This document shows positions 1 through 12,699 of a DNA stretch of 64,000 nt, in pieces. Positions within the stretch are counted from its first letter, which is position 1; each line of letters starts with the position of its first letter. The position numbers and the translations under genes are program-made. This DNA is from Luidia sarsii. Its lineage: Eukaryota > Echinodermata > Asteroidea > Paxillosida > Luidiidae. The DNA is taken from contig OX465120.1 of the NCBI GenBank assembly GCA_949987565.1, positions 8,942,587-9,006,586 of the forward strand, written 5' to 3'. The notes beneath the pieces were generated by a model. That model saw only the letters and a program-made list of their open reading frames with translations. It was not told the origin of the DNA and searched no databases.

Positions 1-1086
1 GACCGAGAAACGCTATGCCCTGTATAGATATGTCAATAATGGAATGAAATCTGCACTGGGGTGGCTTGGATGCCCTCTCCACTTTTGGCTATTGCATCCT
101 AACATATTTCAATCATTTTTGGTAACTAAGTTGTCCATATCGGACATAACTATTTGATGTTGCAAGGCAAATAGTGTGCACATGCCATTATACTGCATAC
201 ATTTTTTCAATTAAAAACGGCGAGACAATGGCTTTTATTTCCTTATAAATCATGCTCATGTTGATTATATGTTCAGGGAATATTGCGTTTCTTAGATCAA
301 CGGTGGTGGCTTTTGAGGCTCAAAGTATTTCCATAGACCGACATAGCGTAATACACATGGTTAACCCTATGTGTACTGGGCTATTTCGCTCAATGGAAAT
401 TGGGTCTCGAAGGCCAGATTGATCTCATGAATGGAAGGTCTGATACTTGCAATGTTGATTGCAGATAGATGTTTATGTGCTGAATCTTTTTACACAATTG
501 ATTTGAATTGAATATGCATGTTTGATGAATAATTAGTTAAAAGATACTCAAAATGAATATATTATGCATCTTTGAGATATCTTGACATTTTCGGCGTAAA
601 AATCCATAGAAAAATGTGTCAAATATTATAATCAGTTTTCCGAGATAAGAAATCATTCCTTTTTATTCAGTTTTTATCCCTTTTATCGTTTATGTTTGTA
701 TTGTCTTTTTGCTTATGTTTTTATTGCTTTATAGCTTATGTTTGTATTTTTTTTATTGGGTATTTTTTATTGTATACAAACTTTAATTAGTTTCTCTCAG
801 AATTATATTAAAGTATGAAATCAGTGCGACATCAATTCCCGAGCACGATTCGTAAAGAAATGCAAAACAGTTTTAAATTGTACACAAATATATGCAGTTG
901 TTATGACATATACATACTAGTTGACCTGTAGCACCAGATAGGTATGTTCGATTTTTAGAGGTCGAGATGCAACAATAACAACAATGGGATTTAAATGGAT
1001 CTACATGTTTAATCGAAACTAAGCGAATTTATATTTGAATAAAAACAAATAGGACAAGATTATTTTACTCTCGATCTGATTGACAG
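1..1086 (+). other. Gene A intron, no exon seen
   Basis: AT-rich sequence upstream of the LRRNT exon. I saw no LDLa, CUB or other module with splice sites on either strand, so the expected upstream exons must lie beyond the left edge. Confidence 0.5.
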
Positions 1087-1204
1087 GCAAGCGATGTCCG
1101 GAAGAATGCACATGTGCCCTGGATGAAGGAACAGTACGCGTCGAGTGCACAGACGGATGGGAGGACTCTACTGTTTCTACTATCGTAAAAAGGACGCGGA
1201 AGAT
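1087..1204 (+). CDS. Gene A exon: LRRNT cysteine cap
   Basis: 118 bp between acceptor ACAG and donor GTAAGT. The peptide begins KRCPEECTC and has a further Cys in VECTDGW, the usual N-terminal LRR cap. Enters in phase 1 and leaves in phase 2, exactly as the gene B counterpart at 20471-20588. Confidence 0.85.
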
Positions 1205-4200
1205 GTAAGTTTTACATTCCATAATTGATCGACTCACACATTTCATATTGATATATCTTACATAGTTCGCTCTCTACCAGTTTCACTGATGGACTACATT
1301 TTGCCAAAAGTAAAGGGGTAAAAAGTAAAGGGGTATATATTTAAAATATATCAAAACATGATGTTTTGTCATTAAACGATGATAGCAAAGAGGAAAAACG
1401 ATCTGCAATTAAATGATACAAATATCAGATCTGAAAATATCTTAGTTTCTACCCTCGGCAGGAAAAAGTTCATATTGTAATATTTTGGAAAAGTGCATTT
1501 CTCCAATAAGTCATCGGATTTTTTATTTTATTTCATTGTTTTCTTCCATAGTGTGTTATCTGGCAGAAATTCTAGTATATCAGACGAAGGACCTTTCAAA
1601 AGTTTTTCCTTCTTGCACGCATTGTGAGTAAACCTATCTCGGAAAACATTGCGCGGTAACGCTTATATAAAAAAATCGGAAGAACTTTACTCAGTTATTG
1701 CATTCAGCTTTGAAAATATAAAACATTGGCAGATTTGATGACTTAAATAATCATAAAATTACCATCCTGGGACAATAACATTTTAATGTGTCTATCCACT
1801 TGCGTGTGCGTGTTTGATGCCTCACTTTTTCTTTTGTTTTAATAGGAGCCTCGGTAACAACAACATCAAACAATTCAGGTCGGGGACATTTGCTGGACTG
1901 GAAAACCTTACAGTTTTGTAAGTTTGATCTCCTGAGGATAATTTTAAAACTGTTCAGTAAGTTCGTTTCTTTCGCGATCAATAGGTGAAAACAAGAATGC
2001 ATGCATACAACACATTTGTGCTGTAGTAATTACTTTCCGGGTTTTCCTCTATGTGTGACGTTTCATTTGATCACTTTTGCTGATAAGGGAAATATAATTA
2101 TCGTTAAAAATGTTATGAAAATAGCCTGATGTAACCAGATTTAACCTCTTCCATCATAAGACAAAGGAAAACAAGCTTCAAAGTATCGTGTACATGTTTG
2201 AAGAATGCAACAATGTTCAACAATTGAAATATTTCCTACATAGAGGTGATATTACAATTTGAAGCTCAAGAGCTTCAGTGAAGGTCCCTTTAGCTAAGTA
2301 TACACTACATGCAAAATATGCGACCCATTGAAGTCCGTCAAATCTAATACCGTTGGTAAGCATTCTTCAAAGAAACCGGGAATACAAAAACTCGCAATAA
2401 CACTGTGTTTTCTTGGTTGTTTGGTTCTACGAAGCGCAAAGGTACCGATATGTATTGATTTTAAAGCGGTATAATATATTTATGCAGCATGCAAAACTGT
2501 TCTCCTTGTCATCTAACATGTAATTATCGATAATTAAGAGGCATGAATTTACGATCCTGAAAAATTGATTTTGAGAAAGGTCCTTCTACATTCAAAACGT
2601 CAGATGGTCCTCATTTGTTTACATTCGCATTTTTATCATTTAGTAGTTTGAATAATTTCCACGTAGTACTTTTTTTAACTTGATATGTTTTGTTCGACTC
2701 AGCTCACTCAGTGTGTTGGAAGTAGTACAGTTTTATTCGTGTATTCTTAAATAACATCTCACTTGTGCAATTTAGAAGGGTTTATTATGATTACTTAAAA
2801 TTTGGTATTTTCATCAGGGATATTTCCGGTAACGACATAACGAGCATCGATGGCGGAGCATTTGCTCAACTGAGAAGTTTAGACGTCATGTAAGTAGCGA
2901 AAAAAATACATGTATCTATGATATCGTCGTTATTAGAAGCACGGGAAACGGGCATGATCAACTTTAAAAAGGAAATATGTGATGCCTTCGTATATAGAAC
3001 TTATTCCGTTACACTTTGAAAACAGCTTTCTTTGCAAAACACTTGCTCTACCAATATGATATGAACGTTTCCTCTATAATGCTACATAAACTATCATTGG
3101 AAAAGACTACCCAGGCAATAGTGGATCGTACAGTATGTTATTTGTTTTTTACATTCGATTTCAGGCTTGCTCGGACGATTCCTCTTCGCATAATTCGGAG
3201 TCAAGCGTTCAGAGGGTTGCGGCAACTAAAGACCTTGTAAGTTCAGTCGGTGCACCGAAAGTATGTTCTAGATCACTTTTCCAATTTGCATTTTGGGCAG
3301 CCACATATTATGCTGAAGTGAGAATAATTGTATTCCCAAACAAGAGATTTATGTCTGTTGGTAAACAGATCATAACGCTTTTCCGCATCTGGTTCTCTTG
3401 AAAAAAAAAATATGAAAACAAAATTGACATGAACGGGATTCGAACCCGTAACCTCCATTCCCAACCCAAAACGCATATGCATATTTTGTGCACAAAGTGA
3501 ATGGGACATCATTATATTTTTCAAAAAATCATAATAATTCTGAACAATGGTCAATTGCTTCCAAACTCAGGATTTAGAATGTCTAGCCTAATATCTAAAT
3601 GCCCACCAAATTTCGAGACGATTGACTTTTGACAAATATGCGTTTTAAAAACACGCATTTTGATGACGTCACGATTGCGTCATGGCATTTTGGTCCCGGA
3701 GGGTGTTTCTAAACTACATCCCAATAGATATAATTGAAAAAATGAAAAAAATCTTCCTCCGTTGGTCAAATATGCTCAATTGAATGTTAAAAATGCAAAA
3801 GTTTATGACCTCATTCATATTCATGAGATGACATCACGATCAAATGAGGGCAATGTTTGGATACACCTTTTCCTAACTTAGATATACTGCAAAATTTAAA
3901 CCAAACAAACTTGTACTTTTGCTTTTATTGGAGTTTGAAATTTGCGCCTTTAAAGCGCTGTCACGTGACACGTGGTGACGTCATGAAGTTTTAAAGACAA
4001 CTGTGCACAACTTCAGCAAGGGCTCTATGCATTTGTCAAGTTTGAAAAAAATCCAAGTGTGTTCAATGGCAAAAGTGCCGTCCACAAAAACCCTGTGCTT
4101 TGTCTATGGGATTTTTACGACCAGAAAAAGAAGAAGAAGAAGAAGACAAAACTAGAGATTTATGTCTGTTGGCTAACAAAACATAACGCTTTTCCGCATA

Positions 4201-6615
4201 AAAAAAAATTGACATCAGCGGGATTCGAACCCATAACCTCAATTTCTACCCCAAAACGCACGTGCATATTTCGTGCACAAAGTGTATGGGACTTCATTAT
4301 AACATTAAACAAATCATAATAATTATGAACAATGGTCGATTGGTTCCAAACTCATGATTTTAAATGTCTAGCCCAATAGCTAACTGCCCACCAAATTTCG
4401 AGACGATTGACCTATGACAAATATGCGTTTTCAAAACACGCATTTTGATGACGTCACGATTGCGTCATGACATTTTGGCTCCGGAGGTTGTTTCTAAACT
4501 ACATCCCCAATAGATATAATCGAAAAAATGAAAAAAAATCTTGCTCCGTTGGCCAAATATGCTCAATTGAATGTTAAAATCTTATGACCTTATGACCTCA
4601 TTAATATTCATGAGATGACGTCACGATCAAATGAGGGCAATTTTTGGATACACCTTTTCCCAACTTAGATATACTGCAGAATTGAAACCAAACGAACTTG
4701 TACTTTTGCATATAATGGAGTTTGAAATTTGCCCCTTTAAAGCGCTGTCACGTGACACGTGGTGACGTCATGAAGTTTTAAAGACAACTGTGCACAACTT
4801 CAGCACGGGCTCTATGCATTTGCCAAGTTTGAAAAAAATCAAAGTGCGTTCAATGGCCAAACTGCCGATCATAAATTCCATATACAAAGTCTATGGGATT
4901 TTTCCGATAAGAAAAAGAAGAAGACAAAAAGAAATCTTAACAACAACAATAGCTTTTTCGCTTCGCGGCGAAAAAGCTAAAAAAAATCAGAACAAGAACA
5001 ATAGCTTTTTAACAAGCTAATTAACAAGAACAAAACATGTTGATATTATGTTCCTTCTTTCCTGAATTTTACCGTCTAGTGCAATAATTTCTTTTTACTC
5101 TCCAGGATATTAATTAGAGATAACTTTCATTCTGAAACGCCAATAGAGGTGGAAGAAAATGCCCTGACCGACCTCGTACAACTACAAGACTTGTAAGTAG
5201 AGTACATGCATATTTTTAACACAATTCGTTTCACAAAGGCATCATTACAAGGGAAATTCCACTGAAAATATCCTAATGCGATCAAGATACAAGGCTCTTT
5301 TGCGTCTACCAATTAATGTTTTTGAGGTTATTGCATTCTAGCTAGCAAATGGTAAGCATAATGTTTGGATTACCATATAAATGTCATATATAAAGCGACA
5401 TTCGGTATGCCCTTGCCTGTTAGGTACGTGGATGACCACCGTTTGTGCTGCGAGTTTGTGACAGCCATCGGCGGCTTTGAAGCAACCAAGTGCGTGACGA
5501 CAGAGGCGCAACCTCCCCTGAACCTCTGCGGGAGCCTCATGCGCAACCATCTGCTCCGTATCTCTATGTGGGTGCTGGGCTTGAGCGCCCTCTTCGGCAA
5601 CATGGTGGTCATTCTATGGCGGTTGTTCGGCGTCAAGGAAAACGAGAAGTGGAGCCACACTTTCTTCGTGCTGAACTTGGCCATATCAGACCTGATGATG
5701 GGCATGTACATGCTGATCATTGCCATCGCTGATTTAGAGTTTGGGGAGAACTACTCCCGTGCAGCCAACGAGTGGCGGTCGAGTGTGGTCTGTAAGACTG
5801 CCGGGGCCATCTCGGTTCTCTCCAGTGAAGCGTCTGTGTTCTTCGTCACTCTGATTAGTGTGGATAGCTTCTTCTCCATAGTGTTTCCTTTCAGCAAGAT
5901 CAAACTTGGCACGACGTCTTCTAAAGTCATAGTGGCTCTGATATGGGTAGTCTCTGTTGGTCTGAGCGTCGGGCCCACAGTGGCAACAGGAGTCGACTCT
6001 AAAGTGTACGGCCTTTCCGACGTCTGCATCGGTCTCCCTCTACTCACAAAGCCGACTAGCTACGAGGTCCAAGAGAGCAGCGTCGGTAACTCGCTCGGGG
6101 ACGAAAGCATTTCCATCCCGGTGGGGAAAGGCAAGCAGCCCGCCTGGATTTATTCTATCGTCCTCTTTCTCGGCGTCAACCTGGTCTGCTTTATTGTTAT
6201 CCTTGTCTGCTATGTGGCCATTTTCGTTTCGGTCAGACGGACGGGCAGCGCGATCCGTCAGTCGTCCCACCGTGACAGAGAGATCAAGATTGCCATCAGA
6301 ATGGCCACGATCGTCGGCACCGACTTCGCTTGCTGGATGCCCGTCATCATCATGGGTATCCTCTCCCAGACCGGAATGGTGGACATCAGTCCAGATATGT
6401 ACGCCTGGACCGTCGTCTTCATTCTCCCCATCAACTCCGCCCTGAACCCCTATCTGTACACGTTCAACGCCAAGCTAGCCTCTCGCAAAAAGGCTAAAAG
6501 CAAGGCCAATATAAAGACTCCTGATACCGATCAATCATATGTTTCCAAGACTACAGATCAAATAAATGTTTCCAACTGCACTGATCAATTAAATGTTTCC
6601 AAGATCACTGATTAG
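1087..6615 (+). CDS. Gene A: LRR-containing GPCR, RXFP/GRL101-like (5' part off window)
   Basis: Seven exons join in phase: 1087-1204, 1552-1623, 1846-1917, 2818-2889, 3165-3236, 5106-5192 and 5424-6615. They encode an LRRNT, five LRR-type units and a seven-transmembrane domain, 560 residues before the stop. The first exon starts in phase 1, so the protein continues upstream; in gene B the next exon upstream is an LDLa module, and none is visible in 1-1086. The hinge-TM1 region and the TM6-TM7 motifs (CWMP, NPYLY) resemble relaxin-type LGRs and GRL101, which are cell-surface receptors signalling through G proteins. Odd points are a D-S-F in place of DRY in TM3, a tail of 9-residue repeats, and a stop that interrupts that tail (in-frame TAG at 6613, next stop at 6667). 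Ligand unknown. Confidence 0.85.
1552..1623 (+). CDS. Gene A exon: LRR-type unit 1
   Basis: 72 bp, 24 codons, phase 2 to 2; donor GTGAGT. It reads [15 protein letters not shown] then [14 protein letters not shown] residues. This is a degenerate LRR with Ser/Arg where the consensus Leu/Asn is expected. The gene B homologue is 20087-20158. Confidence 0.8.
1846..1917 (+). CDS. Gene A exon: LRR unit 2
   Basis: 72 bp, phase 2 to 2, acceptor TAATAG and donor GTAAGT. Good LRR consensus: [20 protein letters not shown] followed by LTVL. The gene B homologue is 19834-19905. Confidence 0.85.
2818..2889 (+). CDS. Gene A exon: LRR unit 3
   Basis: 72 bp, phase 2 to 2, donor GTAAGT. Reads DISGNDITSIDGGAFAQLRS followed by LDVM, a canonical LRR unit. 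The gene B homologue is 18895-18966; the preceding introns are of similar size (900 against 867 bp). Confidence 0.85.
3165..3236 (+). CDS. Gene A exon: LRR unit 4
   Basis: 72 bp, phase 2 to 2, acceptor TTTCAG and donor GTAAGT. Reads [20 protein letters not shown] then LKTL. The gene B homologue is 18667-18738. Confidence 0.8.
3434..3447 (-). promoter_or_regulatory. tRNA-like B box in repeat unit 1
   Basis: On the - strand GGGTTCGAATCCCG matches the pol III B box. The same box, slightly altered, is at 4219-4232 in unit 2. This suggests a tRNA-derived head; no convincing A box or cloverleaf was found. Confidence 0.5.
4950..4979. repeat. 12-bp-arm perfect hairpin at end of repeat block
   Basis: The left arm TAGCTTTTTCGC (4950-4961) and right arm GCGAAAAAGCTA (4968-4979) pair perfectly round a 6-nt loop. 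It lies in an AACAACAATAGC-type tail, probably the terminal signature of the mobile repeat. Confidence 0.6.
5106..5192 (+). CDS. Gene A exon: last LRR-type unit
   Basis: 87 bp, phase 2 to 2, acceptor CTCCAG and donor GTAAGT. Reads [20 protein letters not shown] then TDLVQLQDL. The 29-residue unit is the same size as in gene B (18396-18482). Confidence 0.8.
5424..6615 (+). CDS. Gene A terminal exon: hinge plus 7TM domain and C-tail
   Basis: A single exon encodes a Cys-rich hinge (HRLCCEF, then C and C before TM1) and seven hydrophobic segments. TM1 has FGN, TM2 LAISD, TM3 Cys in VVCKTAG, the TM3 end [13 protein letters not shown]6 ACWMP and TM7 [11 protein letters not shown]. The tail is built of nine-residue D-Q-x-x-V-S-x-x-T units. 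Splicing begins at TAG/GTACGTGG, so the in-frame Met further upstream at 5365 is intronic. Confidence 0.9.
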
Positions 6616-6669
6616 TCAAATGTTTCCAAGAGTACCGATCTCCCAGTTGTGTCCAAGAATAACTCCTAG
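6616..6669 (+). pseudogene. In-frame continuation of gene A tail after its stop
   Basis: After TAG at 6613-6615 the frame stays open for 17 codons (SNVSKSTDLPVVSKNNS) to a second TAG at 6667-6669. These residues match the C-termini of genes B ([11 protein letters not shown]) and C (DLSSMSKSNS). The first stop is therefore probably a secondary nonsense change in a repeat unit, not the ancestral end. Confidence 0.6.
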
Positions 6670-8339
6670 ATTACAGATTGTCAATCCTTATCGTATCATT
6701 TAACTTAATAATTCCTATATTTGTTACAACACTTCAAGGTTTCATGTTTCATTTCATAGCTGTAGTTATTTTTATCATTATTTAATAACGAATACGCCAC
6801 AACAATGATACCACACTATGCCTACTATCTCGTAAATCTACAAACATCTGCCTAGCTATCTGCCTAGCTATATGAAGAAACGCGTAGGAAAACATGATTT
6901 ATATTGAATCGTAATTCCTGTTTTGCTCCATAATTGACGCCGTTGTCCAGAAATTGTTAATTACTGACTATTTTGGGGCTCATTTTGTAAGTTAAAAATA
7001 TTCTGAAGCATGAACAGATGCGTGGTGTCGGGAACTTTTTTCATTCTTCACTTATCGTCCACAAATGTTGATTGCCAACAGCCTAATCAAAACCCCTAGT
7101 TGCGAAGAGGTAAATGGCCGAATGTAAGGATAAGGAAAGGTATCAGTTTGTGTACTAAATCTCTTTGGAATTTTATCATAATGTTGAGCTGATTATCGTC
7201 AAGGAGTTTATGTAAGAAGTTGACTTATGTAAGAAGATCTGATACAATAAGCGGTATGCCGGATAGATAGCACCTCTGCTCACTCCGCCAGCGCACAAAA
7301 TCAAAATGAAAATTAACAGTGAAGTGAGGGTTTTCATTTAAAAGACCCTACTTGTTCGATGTATTGAACAGCTTTTTTAACAACGTTTTGTATAAAGGGT
7401 ATCAATGGAAACTATTCCAACAGGGGAAGTAGCATCTCTAGACCTCTGAAGGAGAACGTTTTAAGAAAAGTCGAGGTTTTGTCAGGATTTATAGAAATGT
7501 TCAAGGCTTTAGTCTCTGGCTTAAGTACATGTTTTAAAGGTAAGGGACTGGAAGACAACAATTAGGTAGATCAAAATTACACGTAACTAAGAAAAAAAGA
7601 CAAGAAGACATTTTGTTGAACCAAGGCCCAGAGAAACTTGTAAACGATGGAAAGAGGGCAGTGAAACTGTTACCCGCGAAACATATATTTTTTATAGTTA
7701 ATGTATGTTCATCCTGGAAGGTCATGGAAGGCAACATGTTCAGAGTTTACACAGCTGTGAAAATAGTTTACCGGTCTATCAAGTCTATACTCGACGTCTC
7801 TATCTGAGGAAAGTTCATTGTCGTACTATAGTTCAATCAGTTCAAAGGAGAACATTACCAACCATCTACTGACACAAAAGACTTGCCACGTAAGGTCAAA
7901 TGGACAAACTGATTTTGTCAGACTCCATTCTTATGATCCGGAAGAGAAAATGTTGAGTTGAAGGTTGGCTCTAAAATCATCTTTTCTTGTGTATGTCGTG
8001 GAATTATGCAAGGCAAGATATTGAATTAGATATTTTCCAAAAGACTTCCCTAGTTTATACGACCTTCCCTCATCAATTCCATGAGAAAAGAGATTTTTAT
8101 CTCATATAGACCATGCCGTTGGAAAAGACTAAGGCAAATGCATCCCGCGAGCTAAATTGAGTTAACCACAAAATGAGAACGATACGCATATGGCAAGAAA
8201 AGCTGTTGAAAGACGAGGTTCTATTAAGCATCCGCCTAATGTTCACCAACTTCTCACGTCAACCAATTCTCAATTCAAAATTTGCTGAAGGCATCATGTT
8301 TACATCTTTTTATATAATCAACATTGAATTAGATTTCAT
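6670..8339. other. Gene A 3' flank
   Basis: The first ~200 bp (about 6715-6860) align to the inverse of 16830-16975 behind gene B, for example the shared ACAACACTTCAAGG. The remainder has no recognised gene. No canonical AATAAA was found close behind the stop. Confidence 0.45.
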
Positions 8340-10000
8340 TTCAAAGTCTTAGTGGGACGAGAAATTTGCTCTATTCTGGTACATTTTTGAACATTTTTTT
8401 TTATTGACATAGATCAATCTACAAACGTATGAAAGCTGTTATCAATGGATGGATCTGACTATGTATACCCGCACTAATCAAACAATTTTTTTGTCAAAAT
8501 CTATATCCAGTTTTATGAAAATATGCAGTCGTTTAAATAAAAACACATAAAGATATGTTCACTTGAATCAAGGCAATTTGTCTGTACATTTTATTGTTGC
8601 ATTAATTACGCGTTGAATGGACCTTAAGATGTTATTGGCTCGTATCAACATAAATTTACCAAACATGTCACGATCGTTATCTTAAACATTCCAAATTACA
8701 CATATTGTTCTGCAGTGTTTTGATTTGTCTTAATCAGATGACATGAATGTCAGTGAAAAATACTAGATTAAAAGTAAAATGAGTATTTGTGGTTCAGTAG
8801 TTTCATATGTATGTGTAGAAATATGTCAACCAATTGTTTCAAAACCCAGAAAGCTATTATTAGTGGATGAACTATGCCAACATGTTAGGACCAGTAGGTG
8901 TAGAAACATGTCACCAATCTATTCTCGTTTTGGGGATTGTATTCATCGTATCAGCACTGACGACCTAATCCATAATACCTTATGAACTTCAAGCCTGTTA
9001 AGCAAATCTTGTCAATCTTTGTCGCATTTAACGTAAATATATGTAATTTGATTAACAAGTAGTATCTCCATCTAAGTAGTCATTTTAAAATGGTTTCCAA
9101 CACTATCCAACATTAATACGATTAGCTTTCGAACCTATCCATTGGGCAAATTATAAAAAGGATTTTGTGCTATACAGCTAAAGTTTGTGTAAGAACTCTA
9201 ATGGATACGATTGGATCATTTCAATGTTATACGTAAATCAAAATCAGTAGTTTCCAAGTGTGTGGAAACTACTCGTTTGAACGAGAAAGTAAATGATGCA
9301 TTCAATTCGAGTAAATGTCAATATTTGCTAAACAATTAAATTGAGTTTCACCACCATCAGAAGCATTTGTTAAATGTGTAATTGTTTTATCTCTGTACAA
9401 ATTACATCTGCATGTAAATGTAGTATGGATTCAATACAATGCATTTGTTGAAATTTACGTGCATTAACAATATACGCACGCACAATCCGCCACATGTTTT
9501 CGTCCACTTCGGCCCCATAGGGTTTAATTATTATTGGTTTCCATTATTTTACTTTGTACATATGTACGCATACCGTTACTGTTTGGTTTGGAAATTGCCC
9601 AAAATTCCTACATCAGCGTTTTTTCTGGTAGAATAGGTAATTTTGAATGGATTTTATTCTCTCCAAAATGTAGGGTATCTTATTAATAGGCACACGGCGA
9701 ATATTCATGATTGTCGAGAGAATATATTGAAAGAGGTTGATCTGGTGTATTCTGGATCTCATTTAATATTCATCAGCTTTATTCCTTATACTTTTGAAAA
9801 TTTAGATTTTAAATTAACTTCCCCCATAGATACAAATGTCTCCACATGAAATACGATTGACTGTCATCCTAAGGCTTTTTACAAAATGTCCCGATGATGT
9901 AATCCTGACATAACTAGTCTCATCGAATGATGAATGACTTTATTTAATTATTTTACACATGCATTAGAAGTAAACTTACATTGTATTGGCGCATTGTTTT
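8340..10000. repeat. Left arm of inverted duplication (A/B intergenic)
   Basis: Reading this arm forward and 14300-16120 in reverse complement gives matching sequence over much of the length. Examples are the block at 8779-8985 against 15553-15770, and the end block ATTGTATTGGCGCATTGTTT against its inverse at about 14300. Homology stops near 10000. The short ORFs in it are not conserved as proteins. Confidence 0.75.
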
Positions 10001-12389
10001 TGATATCATAAGAAACCTCTGAAAACTTAGGATTTTTTCGAGGAAATTGATTTGGAAAAGAAGAAGACAGTATTGTATCATTTTCGTTGTACATGTAGTA
10101 ATCTTCACGAGGTGATGCTATTAAATTAGATGCACATATCAAATTCATTAAAATGTTTTCCTGAATATAATTATTGTGTTGTTCACTTTTTGAGGCAGAG
10201 GTATCACATAAAGATTTTGACTGCATTACATTCTAATCTAATTCATCAAAGTTATCCATCTTTATGGATAGGTCAGTGTAGGTTTTACCCGCAATTTGCA
10301 AGTTAGTTTTTCCGTGCGTCATAGAAGCTATACACAACCATAATAACACACGCTACCGTGGGCGCTGACATGTTCGATGCACGTGACCACAAAGGAAAGC
10401 GCTGATTGGCTGAGTGGATATATCAGATTTTGTTGAAGACTCGTGGTGGCGCTTTTTGCGTTTTCCTAGTAAACGTAAACTCACGATGTGATTTTCACGG
10501 GTTACGACGGCTTTTGCGAGTAAACTGAATTTGGATTCGTAATTCTCTGTGCGTAAGTCATTAATTTTATTGTTCTTAATATCTATTTCCCTGTTTTCAC
10601 TCACAATCTAGGGGGAATCTAGATGTAGTGACCATTGTATGCACACAGTTAAAGAAAGCTCCCTGTGTGGATCTAGTAGGCCATCCTACACTTTTGTAGT
10701 GTTTAATTGTATGCGGGCTCTTTGCCCATGCTGGCATTGGCCTTTTCTTTACTGGAGGGACTTGCAGGATATTAGAAAATAAACCACTAAAAAGAGTTGG
10801 GTTTGTGCCTATATGGTAGAGCTAAAAAAACACACTGACAGTCCCACATGTGTCCCTCAGATATGTTGGTAGATTGGTACCTTTGTTTAGGATGGCCTGT
10901 GCACAGTTAGTAAGTTAGTAAGTTAGTGCCTTGAGTCGTTAGGGTACTTTACGTAGTATTTGTATTATAACTGTAACTACAATATAAAAGGAACCACCAG
11001 ATAACTTGACCGTGTGTGGTACCTGGGCTTAGGAAGTAGTATACAGCCACCCCAAATGGTTGCCTATACTGTTGAGAACCTCAGACTGACTCTGGACCGA
11101 GAAAGTGAGCATTGTCTGAGAAGGGGTAAGTGCTACATACCAGGCATATTCAACGGCATAAGATCGTGGAGGACACAATAATTCAAAACATCAATAATAA
11201 GAAGTGCCATTCCTCCTCCAACGTTTTGAGAACGAGATGAGTGAACTAGGCTGTAACCATTCATATGAATATATGAACGTGGGGATTCGCTGAACCACGT
11301 TTCACTCAAGCCAATAATGGAAAGGAGTGACTTAAAGTGGAAAAGAGTACCTGAATGTCAGCAAAATGTCTACAAATGTTTCAAGAAGTCATATAGAAAA
11401 CAGAAAAGTAATCCTGGTTAGACATGGCTAGATCATTAATAACATCACTTTCAAAATCATAACAAATATCACTATTGACTAATTGATCCGCAGTGAGATC
11501 GGAAAACATCCCGAACAAATAATGACAACAAAAGACAAACACGAATCGTGAGCAAAAACACAAAACAGTTAATAATATGCATCAAGAAATATGGATAAAT
11601 AATAAAATAGGATTACAAAAAGGAAACTGGTCATTAACAGCAACTGAAAGTGAACAAAACATCGAGCAATATGTAAAGTGACATAAGCGTAAACAGTTAA
11701 ATAAATCAATAAACACATTTCAAATGCAAATAAAGTGAATCAAAGCTAACCATGAATAAGATCGTCCAAGAAAGCTAAAAATATCGGAGTTATGCGAACA
11801 AATAATGTAGATGATGAGAAAAGGAAAATTTAGTAAATATAAGAAAAAACAGCAAAACAAAAAAATATAACACAAGTCACTGTTCTAATGTGATGATAAT
11901 AAAATAGCGATCAATAAACAAAGCAGGTATGAATTAAAAAAAGTTCATGGTAGACGGAATGATGGATATCTGCTGCAGGAGCTTCTTACACATGGTAGAA
12001 AGCAGCCGGAGACCCTCCTTCATCTCGCCACTTGACGCAGACAAAGCTATACTTTGTCCCCTCCTGGTATGCTTTGGACACTTGGCTTGACATATGCAGC
12101 TTCTCCTGGAGGTCTAGTCGGGTGATCCTGCCACACAAAAAGGGCACCTCTGCCAGCAACAATACTGTCCCTGCTTTCCCGAATGGTTACCTTGTCCAGA
12201 AAGCAGTTGACCTTTTCAAGGAGTTGTTGGCGTTATCCTTGTATCTTGAAGAGGCATATATGCGTAACGACGTATGACACTTAACCACCGTGGCTAAGCT
12301 ATGTGCGCATAAGCGAAGCAAGGTTTTGCTGAGGCCCCCATTCATTCATTCATTCATGCATTCATTTCTCAGGTAGTTACAGTCACACG

Positions 12390-12560
12390 CAAGAAACAAC
12401 CCAAACCCTTATCCTAATCCTAACCCAAACAACCCTAATCCTGAACCTAACCCTTCTTCTAATCCTAATCCTAACTCTATCAGTAACGCTTACCCAACCC
12501 GAACTCTAACTATAACCGTATAATCATAACTCTAACCAAAACGCCCTAAGCCTAACATAC
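12390..12560. repeat. Degenerate telomere-like CCCTAA/CCTAAT tract
   Basis: About 170 bp of loosely repeated CCTAATCCTAACCC-type words with many variants. This fits a decayed interstitial (TTAGGG)n array or a satellite of similar composition. Confidence 0.55.
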
Positions 12561-12699
12561 GCTGGTTTACAAAACACGTCCCTGTATAGTCCCCACACAA
12601 TTTACGGGATACCAATATGGCTCACCGACGGTGGTTGAGAGTCATATGTCGGTCTTCTTATAATATATCTCATCTTGGGGCCGTCTCGATGTGCTCTTT

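Larger units (their letters stand above)
3343..4979. repeat. Two tandem copies of an ~810-bp SINE-like repeat in a gene A intron
   Basis: Unit 1 starts at 3343 and unit 2 at 4154, both with agagatttatgtctgttgg. They match along their length: A-run, tRNA-type B box, TGACGTCA-rich stretch, AAGAAGAAG tail. The copy ends near a 12-bp-arm hairpin at 4950-4979. The host intron is 1869 bp here but only 184 bp in gene B, so this is an insertion into the intron. Family unknown to me. Confidence 0.75.

Noticed and set aside
5365..5423. Upstream Met as start of a single-exon receptor in gene A
   Set aside because: The sequence before 5424 is intronic: a TAG acceptor is at 5421-5423, homologous to the splice site at 18170 in gene B, and six LRR exons precede it in phase.
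12040..12265. Possible transposon coding fragment on the - strand
   Set aside because: Open pieces are readable (DKVTIRESRDSIVAGRGALF), but they shift frame and I could not assign a family.
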